From Staphylococcus sp. Marseille-Q5304 (GTDB lineage: Bacteria > Bacillota > Bacilli > Staphylococcales > Staphylococcaceae): DNA of 64,000 bases. Location of the stretch: assembly GCF_943737015.1 (NCBI RefSeq), contig NZ_CALSFP010000001.1, forward strand, positions 868,001 to 932,000, given 5' to 3'. A program made the translations under genes and the position numbers. This document shows, piece after piece, positions 50,059 to 58,560 of the stretch; within the stretch, counting starts at the first letter, position 1, and every line of letters starts with the position of its first letter. The notes beneath the pieces were generated by a model. That model did no database searches, was not told the DNA's origin, and saw only the letters and a program-made list of their open reading frames with translations.

Positions 50059-50793
50059 TTGGAATATAAGTTGATAAATGAACAGACGTTTATGATTTAT
50101 TTTAATAACCAAATCGATCGTCAAACGTTCCAAAAAGTACAACAAGTTGAACAATACATAAAAGATCAACAACATGACGCTATAGTTGAAGTTATACCAT
50201 CATACCGTGCTATTATGGTCAATGTTGATATTACTCAACAGAACGTTAAACAAGTTATTGACGATTTACAGCTAGATCAACTAGATGAGTCACAACTGTC
50301 AATGACTGATAGTCGCACACGAGTTATCAATCTACCAGTTGTTTACGGGGGACAATATGGTCAAGATATTGAGGAAGTTGCGAACTATAATGATATTACT
50401 GTTGATGAAGTTATTTCCAAACATACAAAGAATGCTTATTTAATCTATATGTTAGGATTTATGCCTGGTTTTCCTTTTTTAGGTGGACTTGATGAAGCAT
50501 TACATACGCCACGTAGAACAGAACCAAGAACACGCATTGATGCTGGTTCAGTTGGTATCGCTAATAATCAAACAGGTTTATACCCTACAGAGTCACCAGG
50601 CGGTTGGCAGATTATTGGGCGTACGCCAATTAAAGTATTTGATTTGAATCGAAACCCTATGTGTTTATATGAACCCGGTGATTATTTGAAATTCTATGCA
50701 ATCGATGAAGCGACATATGAACAAATTCTCGATGAAATGAAACAATCAGATTTTAATATTGAAAAGTGGGTGAAAGTTCAATATGAGCATTAA
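50059..50793 (+). CDS. pxpB: 5-oxoprolinase subunit PxpB (KipI-like)
   Basis: 244 aa from TTG at 50059, seven bases after AAAGGGGAG. The family core includes VNLPVVYGGQ-like INLPVVYGGQYGQDI, YMLGFMPGFPFLGGLD, RIDAGSVGIANNQTGLYP and ESPGGWQIIGRTP. With PxpC and PxpA it forms the ATP-dependent bacterial 5-oxoprolinase that opens 5-oxoproline to glutamate. It overlaps pxpC by 11 bases. Confidence 0.92.
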   Translation: MEYKLINEQTFMIYFNNQIDRQTFQKVQQVEQYIKDQQHDAIVEVIPSYRAIMVNVDITQQNVKQVIDDLQLDQLDESQLSMTDSRTRVINLPVVYGGQYGQDIEEVANYNDITVDEVISKHTKNAYLIYMLGFMPGFPFLGGLDEALHTPRRTEPRTRIDAGSVGIANNQTGLYPTESPGGWQIIGRTPIKVFDLNRNPMCLYEPGDYLKFYAIDEATYEQILDEMKQSDFNIEKWVKVQYEH

Positions 50794-51787
50794 AATATTA
50801 AAACCAGGTTTATTTAGTACGATTCAAGACTTGGGCAGAATAGGTTATCAAGATCAAGGTTTTTCAACTGCGGGTGTGTTAGATTCATATGCATTTAGAT
50901 TAGGTCAAGCATTAATCAATAATGAAGGACCTGCGATTGAATGTACCGTGATAGGGCCTGAGATTCAATTTTTAGAAGATAATGCTTTTGTTATCACAGG
51001 TGCACTATTTGATGCCAAATTAAATGATGAATCAGTGAGTAATCAGACAGTTTATTCAGTTGAACAAGGTGATGTACTTAAACTTGGCCAAGCCGTGACG
51101 GGTGCACGTGGCTATGTACTATTCGAGAAACCCTTGGATTTACCACTTGTAGCTGAAAGTTATTCAACTCATACGCGAAGTCAAATGGGTGGTTTACAAG
51201 GCCGTGTGTTAAAACCTAATGATATTATCCCTTGTAAAACAATAGAAGATCTTACTTCACACGTTGCTTACAGTTTAAATATAGATCATCAAGACTTTGA
51301 ACAAAATACAATTAGAATCATTGAAGGTTCTCAAATTGATGCGTTTTCTCAAGAAGCTCAAGAAATTTTAGTTTCAAATGAATATAAGATTTCTGAAAAA
51401 TCAGACCGAATGGGCTATCGATTACAAGGTGAAAATATTTCTCCTGAAGAGAAAGCAGATATTATTTCAGAACCTGTAGCTTTAGGTAGCATCCAAGTAC
51501 CGAATGATGGTAATCCGATTATCCTCCTTAATGATAAACAAACAGTAGGTGGGTATACTAAAATCGCAACTGTATGTGCAGCAGATCTTTCTGTTTTAGC
51601 TCAGAAAAAACCAGGTGAAACAATTCATTTTGAGTGGTCTACAGTAGAATCTGCGATAGAAAGTTTAGAACAAAAGGAAAAATCATTCCAAGAAAGAATT
51701 AAGCAAGTAGTTGAGATGCCAACTTTTGATATAAATCAAATGCGACGTACGTCAACACGTATTAATAATTTATTAAAAGGAGAATAA
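50783..51787 (+). CDS. pxpC: 5-oxoprolinase subunit PxpC (KipA-like)
   Basis: 334 aa. ILKPGLFSTIQDLGRIGYQD, GPAIECTVIGPEIQF, SDRMGYRLQGE and GNPIILLNDKQTVGGYTKIA are the biotin-dependent carboxyltransferase-like (AHS2) domain blocks shared with urea amidolyase. Here it is most simply the 5-oxoprolinase partner of PxpB. Confidence 0.92.
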   Translation: MSIKILKPGLFSTIQDLGRIGYQDQGFSTAGVLDSYAFRLGQALINNEGPAIECTVIGPEIQFLEDNAFVITGALFDAKLNDESVSNQTVYSVEQGDVLKLGQAVTGARGYVLFEKPLDLPLVAESYSTHTRSQMGGLQGRVLKPNDIIPCKTIEDLTSHVAYSLNIDHQDFEQNTIRIIEGSQIDAFSQEAQEILVSNEYKISEKSDRMGYRLQGENISPEEKADIISEPVALGSIQVPNDGNPIILLNDKQTVGGYTKIATVCAADLSVLAQKKPGETIHFEWSTVESAIESLEQKEKSFQERIKQVVEMPTFDINQMRRTSTRINNLLKGE

Positions 51788-51789
51788 TA

Positions 51790-52236
51790 ATGAACTTTGA
51801 AAATATTGAACAAGTTATCAAATTAATCAAACAAAATGATGTGAAAAAATTTAAATATAAAGATAACGAATATGAAATAGATGTTGACTTTACTGAAGCT
51901 GTAAGTCAAAGTCCAGCACCACAAGTAACTCAAGCTACGCAACAAACTGAATCTACTACTTCAACGTCAGATTCACAAAGTAGTTCTGAATCAACTCAAG
52001 GAGAAGAAGTTAAATCACCAATGGTTGGTACATTCTTCTTACAAGACGAAAAAGAATTAACTGATCCAATCATTGAGGTTGGCGATGAAGTGAAAAAAGG
52101 TGACGTAGTAGGTTATATCGAAGCTATGAAAGTTATGAATGAAGTTACAAGTGATGTCGAAGGTGTAGTCGATGAAATTCTAGTATCACACGGTACGAAT
52201 GTAGAATATGATCAAGCTATTATTAGAGTGAAATAA
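51790..52236 (+). CDS. accB: Biotin carboxyl carrier protein (AccB-like)
   Basis: 148 aa. N-terminal helical part, a Ser/Thr/Gln-rich linker (about residues 45-75) and the C-terminal biotinyl domain with the biotin Lys in YIEAMKVMNEV. Located inside the pxp operon rather than with the fatty-acid genes, so it may be a second, specialised set. Two bases after pxpC. Confidence 0.92.
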   Translation: MNFENIEQVIKLIKQNDVKKFKYKDNEYEIDVDFTEAVSQSPAPQVTQATQQTESTTSTSDSQSSSESTQGEEVKSPMVGTFFLQDEKELTDPIIEVGDEVKKGDVVGYIEAMKVMNEVTSDVEGVVDEILVSHGTNVEYDQAIIRVK

Positions 52237-52258
52237 CTTTGAGAAAGGGGCGTTTGCA

Positions 52259-53617
52259 GTGTATCGTTGTTTAATTGCAAACAGAGGTGAAATTGCGGTT
52301 CGAATCATCCGTGCTTGTAGAGAATTAAATATTGAAACAGTTGCAGTTTATGCAAAAGGGGACGAATCAAGCTTGCACGTTAGTTTGGCTGACCAAGCAA
52401 TTTGTATTGGTGAAGCGAATCCATTAGATAGTTATTTGAACCAAGATAGAATCATAAGTGCAGCAGATATTACAGGAGCGAATGCAATTCATCCTGGTTA
52501 TGGATTTTTATCTGAAAGTTCATCATTTGCACAAAAAGTTGAAGAAAATGATATCCACTTTATCGGTCCTACGAAGAAAACGATGGAGTTAATGGGAGAT
52601 AAAATAACAGCTCGTCAAACAGTTGATAATGCTGGTGTGCCCATTATTCCAGGTTCAACAAATGATGTTAAATCTGTAGAAGAAGTAAAAGAATTGGCTG
52701 AAGAAATTGGCTATCCATTAGTATTAAAAGCAGCAAGTGGCGGTGGCGGTAAAGGTATCCGTATCGTTAAATCAGAAGATGAACTTGCAAAATCATTTAA
52801 AGAAGCGAAAAGCGAAGGTAAAAAATACTTTGATGATGATCGTGTGTATGTTGAAGCATTTATACCTGTAGCTAAGCACGTAGAAGTTCAAGTTATTGGT
52901 GATGGAAAAGACAATTACATACATTTAGGTGAACGTGATTGTTCAGTTCAACGTAAAAATCAAAAGCTCATAGAAGAATCACCATGTGCTGCAATTTCCG
53001 ATGAAATGAGAGAATCGATGTGTAACGACGCCGTTAAAGTTGCGCGAGCTTCAAATTATAGAAGTGCAGGAACGATTGAGTACCTCGTGACTGATGATGC
53101 TTACTATTTTATCGAAATGAATGCACGTATTCAGGTTGAACATACAGTCACTGAAATGCGTTCAAATAGAGACTTATTGAAAGCACAACTTTATTTACTA
53201 CAAAATGGCGAGCTACCTTTCTCACAAGAAGACATAATCTTTGATGGGCATGTCATAGAAGCGAGAATTAATGCTGAAAATCCACAACGTCAATTCCAAC
53301 CTTCACCAGGTAAAGTTAAAGCATTACATTTACCACAAGGTCACAACGTTCGTGTTGATAGTTTACTATATCAAGGATACATGGTTTCACCTAATTATGA
53401 TTCGTTAGTTGCGAAGGTAATCGTAAAATCAGAAGATCGTCAATTAGCAATCAATAAATTAAAAGTGACACTAGATGAGATGGTCATCGATGGATTTACG
53501 ACAACTGCTGATTTCTTATATGCAGTCTTATCATTCCCATTATATGCTGATGGAGATGCTAAAGATGTCGACATCAAATTCTTAGATAAACATCAAATTA
53601 TCAAGGAGGAATCATAA
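52259..53617 (+). CDS. accC: Biotin carboxylase (AccC-like)
   Basis: 452 aa, GTG start after AAAGGGG. MYRCLIANRGEIAVRIIRAC, ATP-grasp loop KAASGGGGKGIRIV, QRKNQKLIEESPC and EMNARIQVEHTVTE are all intact. It carboxylates the biotin of the neighbouring carrier protein. No dedicated carboxyltransferase (accAD) is nearby, only PxpB/PxpC, which are related to the urea carboxylase transferase domain. Confidence 0.94.
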   Translation: MYRCLIANRGEIAVRIIRACRELNIETVAVYAKGDESSLHVSLADQAICIGEANPLDSYLNQDRIISAADITGANAIHPGYGFLSESSSFAQKVEENDIHFIGPTKKTMELMGDKITARQTVDNAGVPIIPGSTNDVKSVEEVKELAEEIGYPLVLKAASGGGGKGIRIVKSEDELAKSFKEAKSEGKKYFDDDRVYVEAFIPVAKHVEVQVIGDGKDNYIHLGERDCSVQRKNQKLIEESPCAAISDEMRESMCNDAVKVARASNYRSAGTIEYLVTDDAYYFIEMNARIQVEHTVTEMRSNRDLLKAQLYLLQNGELPFSQEDIIFDGHVIEARINAENPQRQFQPSPGKVKALHLPQGHNVRVDSLLYQGYMVSPNYDSLVAKVIVKSEDRQLAINKLKVTLDEMVIDGFTTTADFLYAVLSFPLYADGDAKDVDIKFLDKHQIIKEES

Positions 53618-54376
53618 ATGCAAATAGATTTAAATTGTGATTTAGGAGAAGCATTTGGTAATTATTCATTTGGTGGCGATGCGCAAATTATCCCTCACAT
53701 TACTTCAGCTAATATAGCTTGTGGTTTCCATGCTGGAGATCCAGATGTAATGAATGAAACGATAAAGCATGCAAAAGAACATGGCATTGGAATTGGTGCG
53801 CACCCAGGTCTGCCTGATATACAAGGTTTTGGTCGTAGAAAAATGGATTTATCACCACAGGAAGTTTACGATATTGTTGTTTATCAACTCGGTGCATTAA
53901 ATGGTTTCTGTCGTATTCACGACGTAAAACTAAACCATGTTAAACCACATGGTGCACTTTACCAAATGGGTGCGAGAGACGCAGCTATTGCTAAAGCTAT
54001 TGCACAAGCGGTATATGATTTTGATTCTTCACTAATTTACGTTGGTTTATCTAATACATTATTAATTTCAGAAGCAAAAGCAGTTGGCTTAACAACGGCT
54101 TCAGAAGTATTTGCAGATAGACGCTATGAGGATGATGGACAACTTGTAAGTCGTAAAGAAAGTGATGCAGTTATTACAGATACAGAGCAAGCAATAGAAC
54201 AAGTCGTGATGATGGTAAAATCACAAAAAGTTGTTTCAAAAAACAACAAAAAAATTGATATTGAAGCGGATACAATTTGTGTGCACGGCGATGGCGCTCA
54301 TGCCGTTGAATTTGTATCACAAATCAAAGAAAGATTAACGAAAGAAGGAATTTCTATTTCGAAATTAGGGGGATAA
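53618..54376 (+). CDS. pxpA: 5-oxoprolinase subunit PxpA (LamB/YcsF family)
   Basis: 252 aa. [62 protein letters not shown] and [15 protein letters not shown] are the family blocks, with Asp/His residues for catalysis. AAGGAGG upstream. Completes the PxpABC set. Confidence 0.94.
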   Translation: MQIDLNCDLGEAFGNYSFGGDAQIIPHITSANIACGFHAGDPDVMNETIKHAKEHGIGIGAHPGLPDIQGFGRRKMDLSPQEVYDIVVYQLGALNGFCRIHDVKLNHVKPHGALYQMGARDAAIAKAIAQAVYDFDSSLIYVGLSNTLLISEAKAVGLTTASEVFADRRYEDDGQLVSRKESDAVITDTEQAIEQVVMMVKSQKVVSKNNKKIDIEADTICVHGDGAHAVEFVSQIKERLTKEGISISKLGG

Positions 54377-54381
54377 GATAT

Positions 54382-55614
54382 ATGGGAGAAAAACAAATAC
54401 CTAAAGAAAATGACGCGAAGTTTACGAAAAACCATCGCAGGTTGTTATTAGGATCAGTATTCTTAATGGCAACTTCAGCGATTGGGCCTGCGTTTTTAAC
54501 GCAAACAGCAGTGTTCACTGAACAATTTGCTTCAAGTTTTGCTTTTGCAATTTTACTATCAATCCTGATAGATATTGGAGCTCAAATTAATATATGGCGT
54601 GTGTTAGTAGTTACAGGGAAACGTGGACAAGAAGTAGCTAACGATGTTGTAAAAGGTCTAGGAACAGTTATTTCTGTACTCATAGCCATAGGTGGTCTTG
54701 CCTTTAACATAGGTAATATCGCCGGTGCAGGTTTAGGTCTACAAGCTATATTTGGGATAGACGTTAAAATTGGTGCAGCAATTACAGCGATTTTATCAAT
54801 TGCAATCTTTATGAGTAAGAGTGGACAAAAAATCATGGACGTCGTTACGATGTTCCTTGGTATTTTAATGATTGTAGTCATTGCATTTGTAATGGTAAAA
54901 GCACAACCACCATATTTAGAAGCAGCACAACATTTAGTATTACCAGAAAAACCGCTCGCACTCGTACTTCCAATTATCACATTAGTTGGTGGTACAGTTG
55001 GGGGTTATATCACATTTGCAGGAGCACACAGAATTTTAGACTCAGGTATTGAAGGTAAGTCTTTCTTACCTTTCGTTAATAAAGCAGCTGTTTCTGGTAT
55101 TTTAACAACTGGTGTATTACGAGCTTTATTATTCTTAGCTGTACTTGGCGTAGTTACAACAGGCGCAGCATTGAACGCAGATAATCCACCTGCATCAGTA
55201 TTTGAACATGTATTAGGCCCAATAGGTCGTAATATTTTTGGTATCGTTTTATTTGCAGCGGCGATGTCATCAGTTATTGGTTCTGCATACACAAGTGCAA
55301 CTTTCTTAAAAACTATGACAAAATCTTTAAATAATCGTACTAACTTAATCGTTATAGCATTTATTGTTATTTCTACTCTCGTATTTTTATTTATTGGTAA
55401 ACCTGTAACATTATTAATCGTTGCAGGTGCGTTAAATGGATTAATTTTACCGGTTACTTTAGGAACAATCTTAATTGCGAGTAAACGTAGATCGATTGTT
55501 GGAGATTATAAACATCCAACGTGGATGTTAGTTGCAGGTATTATTGCAGTTATCATAACGATTTTTACAGGGGTATTTTCACTTCAAGAATTAGGTCAAT
55601 TGTTTGGAAAATAA
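54382..55614 (+). CDS. Divergent NRAMP family transporter (YcsG-like)
   Basis: 410 aa, about 11 membrane helices. It belongs to the NRAMP/LeuT-fold family but the first helix reads SAIGPAFLTQT where metal transporters have DPGN, and the sixth-helix region reads YITFAGAHRILDSG without the MPH motif. With the pxp genes before it, transport of 5-oxoproline or a related compound is more likely than manganese, though untested. A diverged copy of its last 26 codons lies at 57095-57173. Confidence 0.85.
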   Translation: MGEKQIPKENDAKFTKNHRRLLLGSVFLMATSAIGPAFLTQTAVFTEQFASSFAFAILLSILIDIGAQINIWRVLVVTGKRGQEVANDVVKGLGTVISVLIAIGGLAFNIGNIAGAGLGLQAIFGIDVKIGAAITAILSIAIFMSKSGQKIMDVVTMFLGILMIVVIAFVMVKAQPPYLEAAQHLVLPEKPLALVLPIITLVGGTVGGYITFAGAHRILDSGIEGKSFLPFVNKAAVSGILTTGVLRALLFLAVLGVVTTGAALNADNPPASVFEHVLGPIGRNIFGIVLFAAAMSSVIGSAYTSATFLKTMTKSLNNRTNLIVIAFIVISTLVFLFIGKPVTLLIVAGALNGLILPVTLGTILIASKRRSIVGDYKHPTWMLVAGIIAVIITIFTGVFSLQELGQLFGK

Positions 55615-55638
55615 GGGTTTTGACGACTCTAACATTTC

Positions 55639-55676
55639 AACCTTGGGTTTTAAATTTTAAAACTCAAGGTTTTTTG
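55639..55676 (+). terminator. Terminator after the NRAMP-like gene
   Basis: AACCTTG pairs with CAAGGTT and the inner GTTTTAAA/TTTAAAAC extends the stem; T6 follows. It lies inside the inserted segment described at 55615-57173. Confidence 0.85.
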
Positions 55677-55690
55677 TTTTGAAAAAGGAC

Positions 55691-55781
55691 AAAAAAGGCA
55701 GATTTAATAAGTAATTTTTTCTAACTTTTCATCTAATTTTTTATCAATTTTTTAATCACGATTTAGAAAATGATTTTTAGA
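55691..55781. repeat. Direct repeat, copy 1
   Basis: Shares AAAAAAGG-CAGATTTAATAAG, TAATTTTTT and TTATCAATTTTTTAATCACG and on with copy 2 at 56352-56421, but carries 20 extra bases (CTAACTTTTCATCTAATTTT) in the middle. The copies lie on either side of the GNAT pseudogene. Confidence 0.8.
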
Positions 55782-55807
55782 TTTCATATTTACCTCAAAA
55801 TATACAA

Positions 55808-56236
55808 TCACTTATTCCAATACATTATGTATTCTTTGTTTTGAGTTTCATCTTTGGTTTCTTCTTTTATTTTAAAGTTATGATGTTTATAAAATTTAAT
55901 TGCTTTTTTGTTTTGTTGATATATTTTTAGTGATAGATTATCTTTTTCAGTTTGCAAGTATTTTATTAATTTATCACCTATCCCTTGATTTCTTTCATTT
56001 TTTTCAACAAACATTCCTGCTATATAATTATCCACCAAACCGCAGAAACCTATGATTTCTTCATTTCTTGTATAAACAATAATATCAGCTTTTTTAAAGG
56101 CTTTTAAAACATTTTCATAATTACTAATCCAATATTTTTCATCGATAAAGTTATGGGTAGTTATATTTGAATTTAATCAGAGGTCTCCTAAAGTCTTTAA
56201 TTTTTGTTCGTCCTTATTGTTTAATTTATAAATCAT
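55808..56236 (-). pseudogene. GNAT acetyltransferase, interrupted by one in-frame TGA
   Basis: Read on the minus strand from ATG at 56236, which has AAGGTGG upstream, the frame gives MIYKLNNKDEQKLKTLGDL, then TGA (codon 20; TCA at 56177-56179 on the plus strand), then LNSNITTHNFIDEKYWISNY and an uninterrupted GNAT domain to 55808 (acetyl-CoA loop VEKNERNQGIGDKLI, then KAIKFYKHHNF). Trp is expected at the TGA, so TGG to TGA is the simplest cause. The rest is intact (142 codons plus stop), which suggests recent inactivation. An N-acetyltransferase of unknown substrate. Confidence 0.85.
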
Positions 56237-56495
56237 TTTTTTACCACCTTGGTCTTGATTTTTAAAGCACGTTGTTATCTTGATGTTACTATAAATTAAA
56301 TTATACGAATACGCAAAAACTTACCTATTAATTTAGGTGGTTTTTAAGGGTAAAAAAGGACAGATTTAATAAGTAATTTTTTATCAATTTTTTAATCACG
56401 ATTAAGAAAATGTTTTTTAGACTCTATTTTTAAAAGTTAGAGATACTTTCAAAGTTTTTAGTTTATGTCGAGAATATTTATTGATGGTGAGAAGT
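56237..56495. other. Island spacer with direct repeat copy 2
   Basis: Contains the minus-strand RBS of the GNAT pseudogene and AT-rich spacer, then the second direct repeat. No coding frame supported. Confidence 0.5.
56352..56421. repeat. Direct repeat, copy 2
   Basis: About 70 bases nearly identical to copy 1 except for the 20-base gap and a few substitutions (for example GATTAAG for GATTTAG). Same orientation. Confidence 0.8.
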
Positions 56496-56580
56496 ACCCT
56501 TAACTAAATTTGGAGACGAATGTTGGCAGAGCGTGAGCTATTAAGCCCACGATTCGACAAGTTTTGGGATTGTTAAGGGT
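56496..56580. repeat. 85-nt foldable element
   Basis: Ends ACCCTTAAC and GTTAAGGGT are exact complements. Inside, TTGGCAGAGCGTG (from 56523) pairs with CACGATTCGACAA with three mismatches, around GC/GC near a TATTAA loop. The result is a two-tier stem of far higher GC than its surroundings. It could be a small RNA, a mobile repeat or a protein-bound DNA fold; I do not recognise it. Confidence 0.6.
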
Positions 56581-56641
56581 TCCGAAGATTAATGTCAATA
56601 AAGTAAATTTTTTGGTAAGATAAAAAGAAAGGGGTTATTTT

Positions 56642-57025
56642 ATGAAGTTGTATGTTTATGAAACTGTTAGGACAAATAATTTTGAAGATAAAGATATTAT
56701 GAATAAAATTCTAGGGATGTGGGATAGCTTTTATAAAAATAATGATGATTATAATGGTAAGGTATATGCAGTTTACTATGATTATGAGTCGAATTATAAA
56801 GGCGATTACTCGTTAGCTTTGTGTACAGAAGATATTTTGGCTGATAAATTTTTCGAGGTTGACTTTGCTAAGAGTATTGAATATAAGTGTGCTGGAAAAG
56901 ATGAAATTATAACCGTATGGAAACGAATTTGGGAAGATGAAGAAGAAAACAAAATTAAAAGAAGTTATGATATTGATTGTGAAGAATATAAAAAAGATGG
57001 ATCAGTTGTTATACATCTATTTTAG
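56642..57025 (+). CDS. Probable GyrI-like/Cass2-type effector-binding protein
   Basis: 127 aa with AAAGGGG upstream. MKLYVYETVRTNNFEDKDIM, a middle DYNGKVYAVYYDYESNYKGD and the C-terminal IITVWKRIWEDEEENKIKR, SYDIDCEEYKKDG fit the stand-alone effector-binding domain of the AraC/GyrI-like family, which binds drugs or other small cationic compounds. It has no DNA-binding domain. Same island as the GNAT pseudogene. Codon use is very AT-rich. Confidence 0.65.
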   Translation: MKLYVYETVRTNNFEDKDIMNKILGMWDSFYKNNDDYNGKVYAVYYDYESNYKGDYSLALCTEDILADKFFEVDFAKSIEYKCAGKDEIITVWKRIWEDEEENKIKRSYDIDCEEYKKDGSVVIHLF

Positions 57026-57094
57026 CTTTTTGTAAAACGAGGTTCTTCTTGTATTAATCTTTCAATTAGGAATTTTGCTTTTCAAGATTTCTAG

Positions 57095-57173
57095 AGGTAT
57101 TATAGCAGTTATCATAACGATTTTCAAAAGGGTACTTTCATTTCGAGAATTAGGTCAATTTTTTGATAAATAA
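57095..57173 (+). repeat. Diverged duplicate of the NRAMP-like gene 3' end
   Basis: 79 bases that align without gaps to 55536-55614, with ten mismatches by hand count. Translated, it reads GIIAVIITIFKRVLSFRELG and on to DK-stop against GIIAVIITIFTGVFSLQELG and on to GK-stop in the gene. It is a fragment, not expressed on its own. Confidence 0.88.
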
Positions 57174-57194
57174 AAATAGATTTAAATGTAAATA

Positions 57195-57247
57195 AAGAAT
57201 GCGAACTTCCTTTAAATTATACAAAAGGGATTCGCATTCTTTTTTTG
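57195..57247. terminator. Terminator right of the island
   Basis: An 11-bp perfect outer stem (AAGAATGCGAA with TTCGCATTCTT) and inner CCTTT/AAAGG, followed by T7. It may be the original terminator of the NRAMP-like gene before the insertion, and it may also serve the convergent DUF4870 gene. Confidence 0.88.
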
Positions 57248-57297
57248 ATATGAAAATTTTATTAATTGAAATTTGTTATTAATTTTTGTCTTGTTTT

Positions 57298-57618
57298 TTA
57301 GTCTAATAACAATTTGATACCTCTAACTATGTTTAATATAAATAAATAAACTGTTAAAGCTAATAATATAATAGCGATAACGATCACTAAAAAGAATAAC
57401 CATCCACTATCTTGCAATAATGGACCTGATCCTACCAAAGCTAAAATGCCTAAGTAGAAACATACTACGGTTAATATATGATTTAATAATGCTTTGAAAC
57501 CATGACTAGATGTTTCTCCTTTTGCTACAATACCTACAATAAGTGGTAAAATAATTGGTGCAAAAAAGAAACTTAAATAACTTATAGAAGAAAGAACATG
57601 TTCGTTTCGTTGATTCAT
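57298..57618 (-). CDS. DUF4870 family membrane protein
   Basis: 106 aa with AGGAGGTG before the ATG on the minus strand. Three or four hydrophobic segments: YLSFFFAPIILPLIVGIVAK, ILTVVCFYLGILALVGSG, LFFLVIVIAIILLALTVYLF. The early SISYLSFFFAPIILPL and the Ala-Leu-Asn region (HGFKALLNHILTVV) match DUF4870. Function unknown. Divergent from mtnN. Confidence 0.82.
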   Translation of the reverse strand: MNQRNEHVLSSISYLSFFFAPIILPLIVGIVAKGETSSHGFKALLNHILTVVCFYLGILALVGSGPLLQDSGWLFFLVIVIAIILLALTVYLFILNIVRGIKLLLD

Positions 57619-57860
57619 ACGTTACACCTCCTACAACTATTGAACCATATAATTTGCATAAAAGTAATGGTAATGATGTGATATAACAAAAGTGTTAGGT
57701 CGTAAGCGTTTGCACCAAATTTGATTCAACATTTTGTCATTATATTGTATGGAAAACATTTATGGGTTATTATTTTATATTTATAGATGTATGATCGAGG
57801 TATTTACATAAATATGATAAAATAATCAAGGTTAGGATTAATTTAATGAGGTGAGTGTGA

Positions 57861-58547
57861 ATGATAGGTATCATTGGTGCAATGGAAGAAGAAATTACAA
57901 TTTTAAAAAATAAATTAACAGAATATGAAGAAATAAATATTGCCCATGTTCATTTTTATAAAGGTAAGCTCGAAGGTAAAGACGTTGTCCTTACTCAAAG
58001 TGGTATTGGTAAGGTAAATGCTTCAATATCAACCACATTATTAATTGAAAAGTTTAATCCTGAAGTAATTATTAATACAGGTTCTGCGGGGGCTCTAGAT
58101 GATAAGCTAAATGTAGGTGATATTGTTGTAAGTGATAAAGTAAGTTATCATGATGCAGATGCTCGTGCATTCGGCTATCAAATAGGCCAAATTCCTCAAA
58201 TGCCAGAAAGTTATCAAACAAACGTTGGTTTATTGGATAAAACGGTTCAAATTATTGAACAACGTCAACTTGTTGCACAAACAGGTTTGGTTGTCAGTGG
58301 GGACAGCTTTATTGGTACACCCGAACAAAAAACACAGATTAAAAGTAACTTTCCAGAAGCGTTAGCAGCTGAAATGGAAGCTACAGCGATTGCACAGACA
58401 TGTTACCAATTCAATACACCATTTATTATTACCCGTGCCATTTCAGATTTAGCTGATGGAGATGCGGGAATAACATTTGAAGAATTTTTAGGTAAAGCAG
58501 CAAAATCGTCTAGTGAAATCGTCGTACGACTCATTAATAATATATAA
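57861..58547 (+). CDS. mtnN: 5'-methylthioadenosine/S-adenosylhomocysteine nucleosidase
   Basis: 228 aa. [59 protein letters not shown], the catalytic Glu in [13 protein letters not shown] and the catalytic Asp in [12 protein letters not shown] are all present. Recycles SAM by-products and supplies the precursor of AI-2. GAGGTGAG upstream. Confidence 0.97.
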   Translation: MIGIIGAMEEEITILKNKLTEYEEINIAHVHFYKGKLEGKDVVLTQSGIGKVNASISTTLLIEKFNPEVIINTGSAGALDDKLNVGDIVVSDKVSYHDADARAFGYQIGQIPQMPESYQTNVGLLDKTVQIIEQRQLVAQTGLVVSGDSFIGTPEQKTQIKSNFPEALAAEMEATAIAQTCYQFNTPFIITRAISDLADGDAGITFEEFLGKAAKSSSEIVVRLINNI

Positions 58548-58560
58548 AAAGGTGAATGAT

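Larger units (their letters stand above)
55615..57173. mobile_element. Probable small genomic island at the 3' end of the NRAMP-like gene
   Basis: It begins right after the NRAMP stop and ends with a 79-nt copy of that gene's 3' end. It contains a GNAT pseudogene between direct repeats, a folded element and an effector-binding-domain gene. No integrase or transposase is visible, so mobility is inferred only from the duplicated gene end. Confidence 0.55.

Noticed and set aside
54582..54980. 132-codon minus-strand frame inside the NRAMP-like gene
   Set aside because: Antisense shadow of a transporter gene on the coding strand; no supporting signals.
57702..57722. Possible cre site before mtnN (GTAAGCGTTTGCA)
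   Set aside because: It differs from the CcpA consensus at two conserved positions and lies far from the mtnN start.
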